Of a DNA stretch of 7,481 bases, positions 1 through 6,550 are shown one piece after another. Below the pieces are notes generated by a model, which ran no database searches, was not told the DNA's origin, and saw only the letters and a list, made by a program, of their open reading frames with translations. Each line of letters starts with the position of its first letter. Position 1 is the first letter of the stretch. The stretch is from Stagnihabitans sp038323315 (GTDB lineage Bacteria > Pseudomonadota > Alphaproteobacteria > Rhodobacterales > Rhodobacteraceae): the NCBI GenBank assembly GCA_038323315.1, contig JBBQGU010000200.1, positions 1 through 7,481 of the forward strand. Reading direction: 5' to 3'. Position numbers and translations under genes: made by a program.

Positions 1-672
1 GTGGTGGTACAGTTCCATCGGGGTGCCGAATTGCTCGACCCGGCCGGCATTCAGTACGACGATGCGGTGGGCCATGTTCATCGCCTCGATCTGGTCGTGG
101 GTGACGTAGATCATGGTGGCGGACAGCTCGCGGTGCAATTGGCTAAGCTCGACACGCATATCGCCACGCAGGGCGGCGTCCAGGTTGGACAGGGGTTCGT
201 CGAACAGGAAAACCTTGGGGTTGCGGACGATGCTGCGGCCGATGGCGACGCGCTGGCGCTGGCCGCCGGACAGTTGGCCGGGTTTCAGTTGCAGTTTCTC
301 GGTCAGTTGCAGGATCTCGGCGGCTTTGGATACCTTGGCGTTGACATCGTTTTCCGGCAGTTTTTGGACACGGAGGGGGAAGGCGATGTTTTCGTAGACG
401 GTCAGGTGCGGGTAAAGGGCGTAGGATTGGAAAACCATCGAGATGCCGCGCTCGACCGGCGGCAGGGCGGACACGTCGGTGCCCGCGATCACTATCTGAC
501 CGGTGGTGGCCTGTTCCAGACCCGCCACGATCCGCAAAAGGGTCGATTTACCGCAGCCGGACGGGCCGACGAAGACGACAAATTCCTTGTCCTTGATCGC
601 AAGGTCAATCCCCTGCAACACCTGTACGGCGCCAAAGGATTTGGTGATGTTTTGCAAGGATAACGTGGCCAT
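1..672 (-). CDS. Sugar ABC transporter ATP-binding protein, MalK/UgpC type (C-terminus beyond window)
   Basis: This is the ATPase subunit that powers a sugar importer from the cytoplasmic face. The 224 visible residues cover the whole nucleotide-binding core: Walker A GPSGCGKST (36-44), Q-loop VFQSYALYPH (80-89), signature LSGGQRQRVA (134-143), Walker B VFLFDEP (154-160), D-loop SNLDAALR (162-169) and the H-switch histidine in VTHDQIEAM (190-198). The IEAM and 'QFGTPMELY' wording is typical of the carbohydrate CUT1 ATPases, which normally run to about 330-370 residues with a C-terminal regulatory TOBE domain; that domain lies beyond position 1. The ATG at 672-670 has a GAGG ribosome binding site five bases upstream (681-678). 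It is the last visible gene of the four-gene importer operon, 51 bases after the binding-protein gene. Substrate cannot be read from this subunit, which is often shared among transporters. Confidence 0.96.
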   Translation of the reverse strand, partial: MATLSLQNITKSFGAVQVLQGIDLAIKDKEFVVFVGPSGCGKSTLLRIVAGLEQATTGQIVIAGTDVSALPPVERGISMVFQSYALYPHLTVYENIAFPLRVQKLPENDVNAKVSKAAEILQLTEKLQLKPGQLSGGQRQRVAIGRSIVRNPKVFLFDEPLSNLDAALRGDMRVELSQLHRELSATMIYVTHDQIEAMNMAHRIVVLNAGRVEQFGTPMELYHH

Positions 673-692
673 AGGGTCCTCGGCGGAGAAGG

Positions 693-716
693 GGTGGGCG
701 GGGTGAGCCGCCCACC
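693..716 (-). other. Intergenic GC hairpin between binding-protein and ATPase genes
   Basis: A perfect 9-bp inverted repeat, GGTGGGCGG paired with CCGCCCACC around a six-base loop, starts 8 bases after the binding-protein stop codon and ends 11 bases before the ATPase ribosome binding site. No U-tract follows it on the minus strand, so it does not look like a full intrinsic terminator. In known sugar importer operons such a stem after the binding-protein gene protects the upstream mRNA or dampens downstream expression, which gives excess binding protein. That role here is inferred from position only. Confidence 0.6.
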
Positions 717-723
717 GAGGGGT

Positions 724-1950
724 TTATTTCACTTCGGCCAGTTCGATGCCGGCCTGTGTGACCAATTCGTCAACCGTGCCGCCTTCGCCCAGGATCACGC
801 CTTGGATCATGTTGGTAAACACGCCTTGCAGCGATTTGAAATCGGTGACCAGCGGCTCGGGTCCACCGGTCGAGATTCCGTCGACGAAAATCTTCCAGAA
901 TGGGTCGTCGACGTAGAACGGCTTTTCAAAGCCGACCTTGTCATATTGCAGGATCGGGGTCAGGCCCCAGGTGCTGTCGAGGTCGTATTGGGCAGCGCCC
1001 GAGGTCAGGGCTTGCGCCAGTTTCTGCGCGGCAGCCTCGACCGCCGGGTCTGGTTGCTTGAACACGGCAATCGAGTCGGTGATCAGGATCGTGCCCGACA
1101 CGCCGGACGGGCCATGCGGGACCGGAACGACAATCTGGTTCGGCACCTTATCCTTGTGCTGGCCAAAGCCCCATGGACCGTTGACATACATGCCCAGCTT
1201 GCCGTCGTTGAACAGATCCTTCATCTGGTCACGTTCCCACGCCGTCGCGCCCTCGATCGCATAGGGCATTATGTCTTTGTACATCTGCAGGGTTTCGCGG
1301 GTCTGCTGGCTGTCCAGTGTCGGCTCGCCCGTCTCGGCATTCAGGACCGTGCCGCCGTTGGAGTACAGAAAATCGAGGAACATGTGCATCGTGTTGTCGA
1401 AATCCTTGCCAGCGATGCCGATGCCCGCGACGTTGTTCTTTTCCTTGATCGCTTTGGCCATGGCGATCATGTCGGTCCAGGTCTCGGGCGCTTTGCATTC
1501 CATGCCGGCAGCGGTCACGAGATCGCAGTTGATGTACAGTGCCTTGGTCGAGAAAGCATGCGGATAGCCCCAGTATTTTCCTTGTGCAGACACGGTTTTC
1601 AGCACGCCGGGTTGATAGGTGGCAGCAGCCTCGTCACTGATTTCGACGGGGACGATCAGATTTTCGGAGGACAGTTTCAGCAGGGTGCGCGAGCCCATAT
1701 AAGCGACCGAGACCGGGCTGCCAGCAGCGGCGAGGGTCATGGATTTATCCTGGCAGGTGCCCCATGGAACCACCTCCATGTTGACCTTGATGCCGGGATT
1801 GGCGGTCTGGAATGTGTCGATGGTGGCTTGGTCGGCGGGGCGCAAATCGCCGCACATGATGAAGGACAGTTGGATATCCTGCGCTTGGGCTGCGAGGGTC
1901 GAACTGCCCATCATGGCTGCAATGACCATCAGGGTTTTGGTGTAGTGCAT
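724..1950 (-). CDS. ABC transporter sugar-binding protein, extracellular solute-binding family 1
   Basis: This 408-residue protein is the periplasmic receptor that captures the sugar and delivers it to the two permeases. It starts with a Sec signal peptide: a short charged region, a hydrophobic core (about 7-20) and an AQA-Q cleavage site near residue 23/24. Mature sequence features fit the MalE-like family 1 binding proteins, such as 'FQTANPGIKVNMEVVPW' (47-63), an ETWTDM segment (156-161), 'GKLGMYVNGPWGFGQ' (250-264) and 'TPILQYDKV' (331-339). Four cysteines (33, 66, 142, 152) remain after cleavage and could form two disulfides. The ATG at 1950-1948 has a good AAGGGAG ribosome binding site six bases upstream. 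Length is normal for the family. The gene sits between the permease and ATPase genes, so the operon order is permease, permease, binding protein, ATPase. The ligand cannot be read from sequence; an N-acetylglucosamine-containing oligosaccharide is inferred from the neighbouring GH20 gene. Confidence 0.95.
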   Translation of the reverse strand: MHYTKTLMVIAAMMGSSTLAAQAQDIQLSFIMCGDLRPADQATIDTFQTANPGIKVNMEVVPWGTCQDKSMTLAAAGSPVSVAYMGSRTLLKLSSENLIVPVEISDEAAATYQPGVLKTVSAQGKYWGYPHAFSTKALYINCDLVTAAGMECKAPETWTDMIAMAKAIKEKNNVAGIGIAGKDFDNTMHMFLDFLYSNGGTVLNAETGEPTLDSQQTRETLQMYKDIMPYAIEGATAWERDQMKDLFNDGKLGMYVNGPWGFGQHKDKVPNQIVVPVPHGPSGVSGTILITDSIAVFKQPDPAVEAAAQKLAQALTSGAAQYDLDSTWGLTPILQYDKVGFEKPFYVDDPFWKIFVDGISTGGPEPLVTDFKSLQGVFTNMIQGVILGEGGTVDELVTQAGIELAEVK

Positions 1951-1984
1951 TTGTAACTCCCTTGGTTGGTTGTGGTTTCTTGGG

Positions 1985-2830
1985 TCACTCTTTCACCGCG
2001 CCGGCGGTCAGGCCCGCTACGAGGTATTTCTGCAAGAACAGGAAAACGACGACGACGGGCAGGATGCCGGTCAGGGCGGCGGCCATCATCTGATTCCATT
2101 CGACGGTCTGATAGCCGATGAACTCGAACAGTCCGGCCGCAAGGGGTTGATATTCGCGCACTTGGTTGAAGGTGATCGCGAACAGGTATTGCTGGGCGTA
2201 AGCGCCGATGAAGACCGTGACGCCGACGACGATCAGGCCGGGAACGGCAAGGGGCAGCACGATGCGGCGCAGGGTATACAGGCGGCTGGCACCGTCGACA
2301 TAGGCGGCCTCCTCCAGCTCCTTCGGGATCTTCTCCAGATAGCCGCGCAGCAGCCAGATGCCGGTGGGGATCAGGAAGGCGACGCCGGGGATGATCATCG
2401 ACCAGTAGCTGTTCAGCAGTCCAAGGGTGCGCATCACGCGGTACAGCGGGATCAGCAAGACCGCGCCGGTGAACATGTTGACGGCGAGGAAGGCCCCGAG
2501 TGATGCGGCTTTAAACGGGAAGTCGAGGCGGGCATAGGCATAGGCGGCGGGGATGACAAAGACCATGGTTATCGCCGTGACCGCCGAGGCGATGAAGATC
2601 GAGTTGAAGATATAGCGACCCAATAGCGGAACTTTGACCCACATGGCGCGGTAAGCGTCGAAGGAAAAGTTGTCGCTCCAGATCTTGTACGGTGCGCTGA
2701 ACAGGTGGCTCATCGGAGACAGGCTGGTGCGGAACATTTCGAGGAACGGCAGGAGGATGAAGGTCAGGAACACGGCGAGGGCGGCGTAGATGCCGACCTT
2801 TTGCAGCAGGGTATAGCGGTCCATCAGCAT
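1985..2830 (-). CDS. Sugar ABC transporter permease, MalG type
   Basis: This 281-residue inner-membrane subunit forms half of the translocation channel. Six hydrophobic segments are visible at about 12-34, 73-99, 110-130, 143-163, 196-218 and 248-268. Between the fourth and fifth lies the EAA loop that docks on the ATPase, EEAAYVDGASRLYTLRRI (173-190) leading into LPLAVPG (192-198). Length, the single N-terminal membrane helix followed by a periplasmic stretch, and the 'FLIPTGIWLLRGYLEKIPKE' segment (152-171) are typical of MalG-type permeases. The first ATG (2830-2828) directly abuts the TAG stop of the preceding permease, with only a weak GGGG upstream, so translational coupling is likely; a second ATG two codons later is an equally possible start. 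The gene ends 34 bases before the binding-protein gene. The subunit is expected to pair with the MalF-type permease encoded just upstream. Confidence 0.96.
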   Translation of the reverse strand: MLMDRYTLLQKVGIYAALAVFLTFILLPFLEMFRTSLSPMSHLFSAPYKIWSDNFSFDAYRAMWVKVPLLGRYIFNSIFIASAVTAITMVFVIPAAYAYARLDFPFKAASLGAFLAVNMFTGAVLLIPLYRVMRTLGLLNSYWSMIIPGVAFLIPTGIWLLRGYLEKIPKELEEAAYVDGASRLYTLRRIVLPLAVPGLIVVGVTVFIGAYAQQYLFAITFNQVREYQPLAAGLFEFIGYQTVEWNQMMAAALTGILPVVVVFLFLQKYLVAGLTAGAVKE

Positions 2831-3763
2831 CTATTTGACCCCATAGTATTTGTTCACGCGGTTCAAGAGGGCCATGTAGAGGAGCGAGAACAGGCCGAGC
2901 ATGACGACGATGGCGACGGCGCGGGTCGAGCCCTCGCCGAACTTGAAGTTGCCGATGGCGGTTTTGTAGGTGTCGATGATCATGGTCGTGGTGGCGCCGC
3001 GCGGGCCGCCTTGAGTCAATATCCAGATGATGTCGAAGGAGTTGAAGGTCCAGATCGCGGAGAGCAAAGCCATGGAGACGATGACCGGCATGATCTGCGG
3101 GATCGTGATGCGGCGGAACCTGTACCAGCGACTGGCGCCGTCGACCCAGGCCGCCTCGTAAAGGTCACGGCTGACGCCTTGCATGGCGGCGAGGAAAAAC
3201 AAGCTGACCATCGGCGTGCCGACCCACACATCGGTGACGATGGCCGAATAGAAGGCCGAGCGTCGATAGGCGAGGAACTCGAACGGACCGTCGAGCAGGC
3301 CGACCTGCTGGCCCATGCCGGACAGGAACCCGAATTGGCCATTATAGAGCCACAACCAACCAATACAGCCGATGGCAATCGGGATCACCCAAGGTGGCAT
3401 GATCAGGGCGCGGAACAGGGCGCGGCCGGGGATGGCGGCGTTCAGCAGGGTCGCGCCGATCAGGCCGACGATCAGCTTCAGGCTGACGGACAGCACCATC
3501 CAGAAGAAGGTCAGGCTGACCGTGGTCAGGAATTTCGGGCTGGACAGCATCTTTTCGTAATTTGCGAGGCCAACCCAGTTTTCGCTGCCCATATCGGCAT
3601 CGGTAAAGGACAGGCGCACGGTCTCGATCAGGGGCCACGCGACGATCACGGCGATAAAGGCGACGGCGGGAAAGATCAGCGCCCAGGCGAACCACGCCTC
3701 GGAGAGGCCACGGCGGCTGGCTTTGACCACGGAGGTTGCCGATTGGGCGGCAATGTCGGCCAT
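2831..3763 (-). CDS. Sugar ABC transporter permease, MalF type
   Basis: This 310-residue membrane protein is the first gene of the importer operon and forms the other half of the channel. After a polar cytoplasmic tail (1-22) there are about six membrane segments, at roughly 25-47, 81-108, 117-140, 172-194, 222-243 and 280-300. The EAA loop is LYEAAWVDGASRWYRFRRIT (201-220) followed by IPQIMP (221-226). The 'FTDADMGSENWVGLANYEKM' stretch (53-72) is the conserved periplasmic 'WVGLxNY' region of MalF/UgpA-like sugar permeases. The ATG at 3763-3761 is preceded by an AGGGGG run four bases away. An overlapping ATG at 3767 opens a different frame that does not encode a transporter and is not the start. 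The gene diverges from the regulator gene across the 200-bp control region at 3764-3963. Confidence 0.96.
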   Translation of the reverse strand: MADIAAQSATSVVKASRRGLSEAWFAWALIFPAVAFIAVIVAWPLIETVRLSFTDADMGSENWVGLANYEKMLSSPKFLTTVSLTFFWMVLSVSLKLIVGLIGATLLNAAIPGRALFRALIMPPWVIPIAIGCIGWLWLYNGQFGFLSGMGQQVGLLDGPFEFLAYRRSAFYSAIVTDVWVGTPMVSLFFLAAMQGVSRDLYEAAWVDGASRWYRFRRITIPQIMPVIVSMALLSAIWTFNSFDIIWILTQGGPRGATTTMIIDTYKTAIGNFKFGEGSTRAVAIVVMLGLFSLLYMALLNRVNKYYGVK

Positions 3764-3911
3764 GCATCCCCCTGATGCGTGTTCGGCCCGCGATGGGACC
3801 GAATCTGTTTATGGGGTTATGTTAGCGCGCTGGGACTATTTTACTACCTAGATAATACCAATTTTGCGAAACACCTCCCGATTCCCTAATTTACCGTTGT
3901 TTTAAGCCTGA

Positions 3912-3922
3912 AAACAGTGTTT
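3912..3922. promoter_or_regulatory. Small palindrome AAACA-G-TGTTT upstream of the regulator
   Basis: A perfect 5-bp inverted repeat with a single central base lies 9 bases before the TGGTC/GACCA repeat. It could be a second protein-binding site or part of a promoter. A palindrome this short in AT-rich DNA can arise by chance, so confidence is low. Confidence 0.25.
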
Positions 3923-3931
3923 CTCTGAATA

Positions 3932-3949
3932 GTGGTCTGGTCTGACCAC
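3932..3949. promoter_or_regulatory. Candidate GntR/HutC-type operator
   Basis: The sequence GTGGTCTGGTCTGACCAC holds a perfect 6-bp inverted repeat, GTGGTC and GACCAC, with six bases between. A second TGGTC inside it also pairs with the same GACCA across one base. The half-sites match those of the NagR/DasR operators of the same regulator family, whose core is close to TGGTCTAGACCA, but the spacing differs. The site ends 14 bases before the GTG start of the regulator gene, where a bound repressor would block transcription or early elongation of its own gene. Control of the divergent importer operon is plausible, but the importer start is about 170 bases away. The operator role is inferred from position and motif. 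Confidence 0.55.
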
Positions 3950-3963
3950 ATAAAACCATACCA

Positions 3964-4737
3964 GTGGCCCAGATGCGAAGCAGCGACACCACTCAGATTT
4001 TCGCGCCCGTTCGCTGGTACCGCAGCGGTAGAGGGCCGCGGTATGCGCAACTTTATCGGTATTTGGCCGAGGCGATCACCTCGGGCGTGCTGGAGGCCGA
4101 CGCTCAACTGCCGCCGGAGCGGGATCTGGCCGAGATGGCGCAGGTCAGTCGTGTCACCGTCCGTAAAGCGGTGGTACAGTTGGTCAAGGAGGGGATGCTG
4201 GATCAGCGGAGGGGGGCTGGCACTTTTGTGCGGCCACAGCCAGCCAGGATGGAGCATTTGCTGTCGGCACTAGTGTCGTTTACCGAATACATGCGGCAGC
4301 GCGGGAAAACCTCGTCCAGCCAGATCTTGCGGCGTGGGTTGTTTCCGCCCAGCCCGGATGAGCAGATGGCGCTGGGTGTGGCGGACCGGGTGGCGCGGGT
4401 CGAACGGCTGCGCAGTGCCGATGGCATGCCGATGGCGCTGGAATGGTCATCACTGCCGATGGATATCTTGCCGGAACCGGAGCGGGTGGATACCTCGCTT
4501 TACGATGTGCTGCGCGCGCGGGGCAATGCGCCGACGCGGGCGGTACAGCGGATTACAGCGGTCAATCTGGGCGCAGAGAATGCTGGATTGCTGCACCTGG
4601 CGGTCGGTGCGGCGGTGCTGCGGATCGACCGGACCGCCTATTTGGCCAGCGGGCGGCCCATCGAGTTCACTCGGGGACTGTACCGGTCCGACCTATATGA
4701 CTTTGTTGCCGAATTGCGGCCGGAGGAACGTGCTTGA
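3964..4737 (+). CDS. GntR-family transcriptional regulator, HutC/UTRA subfamily
   Basis: This 257-residue cytoplasmic regulator has two parts. Residues about 25-92 form the GntR winged helix-turn-helix: 'YAQLYRYLAEAITSGVLEA', then LPPERDLAEMAQVSRVTVRK (49-68) and the wing GMLDQRRGAGTFV (77-89). Residues about 105-252 form a UTRA effector domain, with 'RVERLRSADGMPMALEWSSL' (145-164) and 'RTAYLASGRPIEFTRGLYRS' (223-242). UTRA domains of this subfamily sense small ligands such as phosphorylated amino sugars. Translation may start at GTG 3964 or at ATG 3973 (MRSSDT); neither has a strong ribosome binding site, although AGTGG sits five bases before the ATG. The candidate operator immediately upstream suggests autoregulation. 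The stop codon overlaps the TTG start of the GH20 gene, so the two form an operon. The likely role is to control amino-sugar uptake and cleavage by the divergent importer and the GH20 enzyme; the effector is unknown. Confidence 0.95.
   Translation: MAQMRSSDTTQIFAPVRWYRSGRGPRYAQLYRYLAEAITSGVLEADAQLPPERDLAEMAQVSRVTVRKAVVQLVKEGMLDQRRGAGTFVRPQPARMEHLLSALVSFTEYMRQRGKTSSSQILRRGLFPPSPDEQMALGVADRVARVERLRSADGMPMALEWSSLPMDILPEPERVDTSLYDVLRARGNAPTRAVQRITAVNLGAENAGLLHLAVGAAVLRIDRTAYLASGRPIEFTRGLYRSDLYDFVAELRPEERA
4722..4726 (+). promoter_or_regulatory. Ribosome binding site that fixes the TTG start of the GH20 gene
   Basis: GGAGG lies seven bases before the TTG at 4734, inside the last codons of the regulator gene. 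The TTG overlaps the regulator's TGA stop (TTGA), the classic arrangement for translational coupling. The next in-frame ATG (4761) would remove nine residues and lies further from this site, so TTG is the preferred start. Confidence 0.7.
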
Positions 4738-5207
4738 TCCTGACATTCGACGCCAAGATAATGGGGGAGGAGATTCATTGTGAAATCGGGGCAGATTTCG
4801 CCATTGCAGAGCCGATTTTCTGCTTTTCGTTGATGATCAAGCCGGGGGTCGTTGCGGGTGGCAATTTGCTGCGGCGCTATGCGGGTTACGCAGAGGTGCT
4901 GTTGCCGGACATCCCTGCAGGCGGCACAGTGCGCTTTGTGTTGCGGCATGACGGGGTCGAGGTCCCGGTTCACAATCGGGCATGGCTGCCGTTGGGCGGA
5001 TATCTGAGAACGACCACCGGCTGTGTGGCCTTGCCCGGTTTGGTTGAGGGCGTGCGGGGTGACGTGCCGCCGCGTGTTGTGGCCGATTTCAAGGGTCTGC
5101 CGTTGGTGCCTCAGCCGACGGAATGGCATCCGGCAGGGGGACGGTGGCGGTTGACGGGTTTTCGGGCGAGTCACTGGAGCCGTTGCAGGCTTTCGCGCGG
5201 CGGTTGA
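4734..5207 (+). CDS. N-terminal part of frameshifted GH20 beta-N-acetylhexosaminidase
   Basis: This frame carries the accessory N-terminal domain of the hexosaminidase whose catalytic part follows in another frame. Residues 1-135 look like the beta-rich domain that precedes the catalytic barrel in alphaproteobacterial GH20 enzymes, with 'GGNLLRRYAGYAEVLLPDIP' (42-61), 'VHNRAWLPLGGYLR' (78-91) and the domain-linking PLVPQPTEWHPAGG near 122-135. After the G5 run at 5136-5140 the frame continues with about 20 unrelated residues to a TGA at 5205-5207, which is the expected out-of-frame tail. The TTG start has a good ribosome binding site and overlaps the regulator stop. No signal peptide is visible, which points to a cytoplasmic enzyme. 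On its own this fragment would have no hexosaminidase activity. The link to the downstream frame is strong; whether the break is real or a sequencing error cannot be judged here. Confidence 0.8.
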   Translation: MILTFDAKIMGEEIHCEIGADFAIAEPIFCFSLMIKPGVVAGGNLLRRYAGYAEVLLPDIPAGGTVRFVLRHDGVEVPVHNRAWLPLGGYLRTTTGCVALPGLVEGVRGDVPPRVVADFKGLPLVPQPTEWHPAGGRWRLTGFRASHWSRCRLSRGG

Positions 5208-6550
5208 ACCTGCCTTTGCGGGGCGCGCTGGCTGTGGAGGTTGAAACCGTCTCTGACATGGCGGAAAATGCCTATCAGATGGTGATCGCGCGATCTGCCG
5301 TGACGATCAGGGCTGCGGGGGAGGCGGGGGTATTTGCGGCGGGGATCACCTTGCTGAACCTGTTGCAGACGACGGGCGGTGACTTGCCGTTGGGTCGGAT
5401 TGTCGATGCGCCGCGTTTTGGCTACCGGGGCCAGCATCTGGATTGTGCGCGGCATTTCTACCGGGTCGAGACAATCTTGCGCCTGCTGGACCTGATGGCG
5501 CTGTTGAAGCTGAACCGGTTCCACTGGCACTTTGCCGACGATGAGGCATTTCGGGTGGAGGTCGATTGCGTGCCCGCCCTGTGGCGGAAAACCGCGTTTC
5601 GGGGTGAGCGGGAGATGATGCCGGGCGTCTATGGCGGCGGTATCAGGGCGGGCGGCAGTTATTCCAAGATGGATGTTGCGCGCGTTTTGCAAAGGGCGGC
5701 TGAGTTGCGGATAGAGGTTTTGCCCGAGATCGAGATACCGGCGCATTCCCATGCCTTGATCAAGGCGGTGCCGGGGTTGCGAGATCCGGGGGATATCGGT
5801 GAAGAAGTCTCGGTGCATGGTTATCTGGAAAATGTCATCAACCCGGCGATGCCTGCGACATGGGATTTTCTGCACCCGCTGATGGCCGAGATTTCGGGTA
5901 TGTTCCCGATGGGGATGTTGCATCTGGGCTGCGACGAGGCTCCGCACGGCGCGTGGTCGGGGTCGCCTGCCGTGGCGGCGTTGAAGGCGCGCGAAGGGTT
6001 GGAGACGGCGGATGATGTCCAGGGTTGGATGATGGCGCGGTTGGCGGCGCATCTGGCCGAGAGGGGCATCCGCAGCGCGGCATGGGAGGAGGCGGCCAAG
6101 GGCAGCGATGGCGGGATCGGCAACGGTGCGCTGCTGTTCAGCTGGACGGGTCAGGGGCCGGGGATCGAGGCGGCGCGGCGGGGGCACGATGTGGTGATGT
6201 GCCCGGCGAAGCATGTATATTTTGATATGGCGCATACGTCAGGGGTTGATGATTGGGGTGCCGCCTGGGCGGCTTTTGTGGCGCTAGAAGATGTGGTGGC
6301 ATGGAAGCCCGTGCCCAAAGGTGCCGAGGATGTTGCGCACAAGATCGTCGGGATCCAAGGGTGCTTCTGGTCTGAGTTCACCACCGAGGATCAGCAGATG
6401 GAGCCGATGCTGGCCCCGCGTATCCTGGGGTTGGCGAACAAGGCCTGGGATAAGCGGGACAGCTTGGATGGAGAAGGGTTGCGGGCCTTGGCGCAGGTAT
6501 ATGGGCCTATGTTTGACAGGATGGGTTGGCGGCGGCACAAAGGTGCCTGA
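5123..6550 (+). CDS. GH20 beta-N-acetylhexosaminidase, catalytic part (frameshifted)
   Basis: This 475-residue frame encodes the catalytic barrel that removes terminal N-acetylglucosamine or N-acetylgalactosamine residues by substrate-assisted retaining hydrolysis. Family hallmarks appear in order: 'YRGQHLDCARHFYRVETI' (101-118), 'LLKLNRFHWHFADDEAFRVE' (127-146), 'IEVLPEIEIPAHSHA' (197-211), the catalytic Asp-Glu pair D271-E272 in MLHLGCDEAP (codons 5933-5938), 'SAAWEEA' (318-324), 'FSWTGQGPG' (339-347) and IQGCFWSEF (411-419). Residues from about 7 (TVAVDGFSGESLEPLQAFAR) continue the N-terminal domain seen in the upstream frame, so the ATG at 5123, which lies upstream of the junction and has only a weak GACGGA before it, is probably not the native start. 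Adding one G to the run at 5136-5140 gives a 605-residue protein of normal family length. With the frameshift, activity depends on internal initiation or slippage. Neighbours suggest it cleaves imported chitobiose-like sugars in the cytoplasm. Confidence 0.9.
   Translation: MASGRGTVAVDGFSGESLEPLQAFARRLNLPLRGALAVEVETVSDMAENAYQMVIARSAVTIRAAGEAGVFAAGITLLNLLQTTGGDLPLGRIVDAPRFGYRGQHLDCARHFYRVETILRLLDLMALLKLNRFHWHFADDEAFRVEVDCVPALWRKTAFRGEREMMPGVYGGGIRAGGSYSKMDVARVLQRAAELRIEVLPEIEIPAHSHALIKAVPGLRDPGDIGEEVSVHGYLENVINPAMPATWDFLHPLMAEISGMFPMGMLHLGCDEAPHGAWSGSPAVAALKAREGLETADDVQGWMMARLAAHLAERGIRSAAWEEAAKGSDGGIGNGALLFSWTGQGPGIEAARRGHDVVMCPAKHVYFDMAHTSGVDDWGAAWAAFVALEDVVAWKPVPKGAEDVAHKIVGIQGCFWSEFTTEDQQMEPMLAPRILGLANKAWDKRDSLDGEGLRALAQVYGPMFDRMGWRRHKGA
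5136..5140 (+). other. Frameshift site in G5 run of the GH20 gene
   Basis: Before this run the gene reads in the frame of 4734 (PQPTEWHPAGG). After it the family-like sequence (TVAVDGFSGESLEPL) continues in the frame of 5123, one base earlier. A single extra G here would give an unbroken AGGTVAVDGF junction. The site is not a canonical -1 slippery heptamer, and a run of five G is short for transcriptional slippage. A real one-base deletion or a homopolymer error in sequencing is the simplest reading. Confidence 0.8.

Larger units (their letters stand above)
3764..3963. promoter_or_regulatory. Divergent promoter region of importer operon and regulator
   Basis: This 200-base stretch separates the minus-strand importer operon from the plus-strand regulator gene and must hold both promoters. 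It is clearly richer in A and T than the flanking genes, most of all from about 3835 to 3930. Possible promoter elements are weak. On the plus strand TTGCGA lies 17 bases before TAATTT (about 3864-3892). On the minus strand a TATTAT box lies near 3856-3851 but has no convincing -35 partner. Two inverted repeats, listed separately, lie on the regulator side. No open reading frame in it looks real. Confidence 0.7.

Noticed and set aside
1..663. Long plus-strand open frame opposite the ATPase gene
   Set aside because: The minus strand encodes a perfect ABC ATPase with all motifs. The plus frame is its antisense shadow, with low-complexity G/D/Q-rich content.
694..1956. 420-residue plus-strand open frame opposite the binding-protein gene
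   Set aside because: It is antisense to a gene with signal peptide, ribosome binding site and family features. The frame is open only because of codon bias on the other strand.
2705..3775. 356-residue plus-strand open frame rich in G, D, Q, E and H
   Set aside because: It covers the two permease genes in antisense. The charged composition is the mirror of hydrophobic codons, so it is not a real protein.
5133..5142. Programmed -1 ribosomal frameshift in the GH20 gene
   Set aside because: The bases GCAGGGGGAC do not form an X XXY YYZ heptamer in the zero frame and I noticed no evident stimulatory stem. A mutation or sequencing error is simpler.
5171..6235. 354-residue minus-strand open frame opposite the GH20 gene
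   Set aside because: The plus strand holds all GH20 motifs; the minus frame is rich in R, H, P and Q as expected for an antisense shadow.
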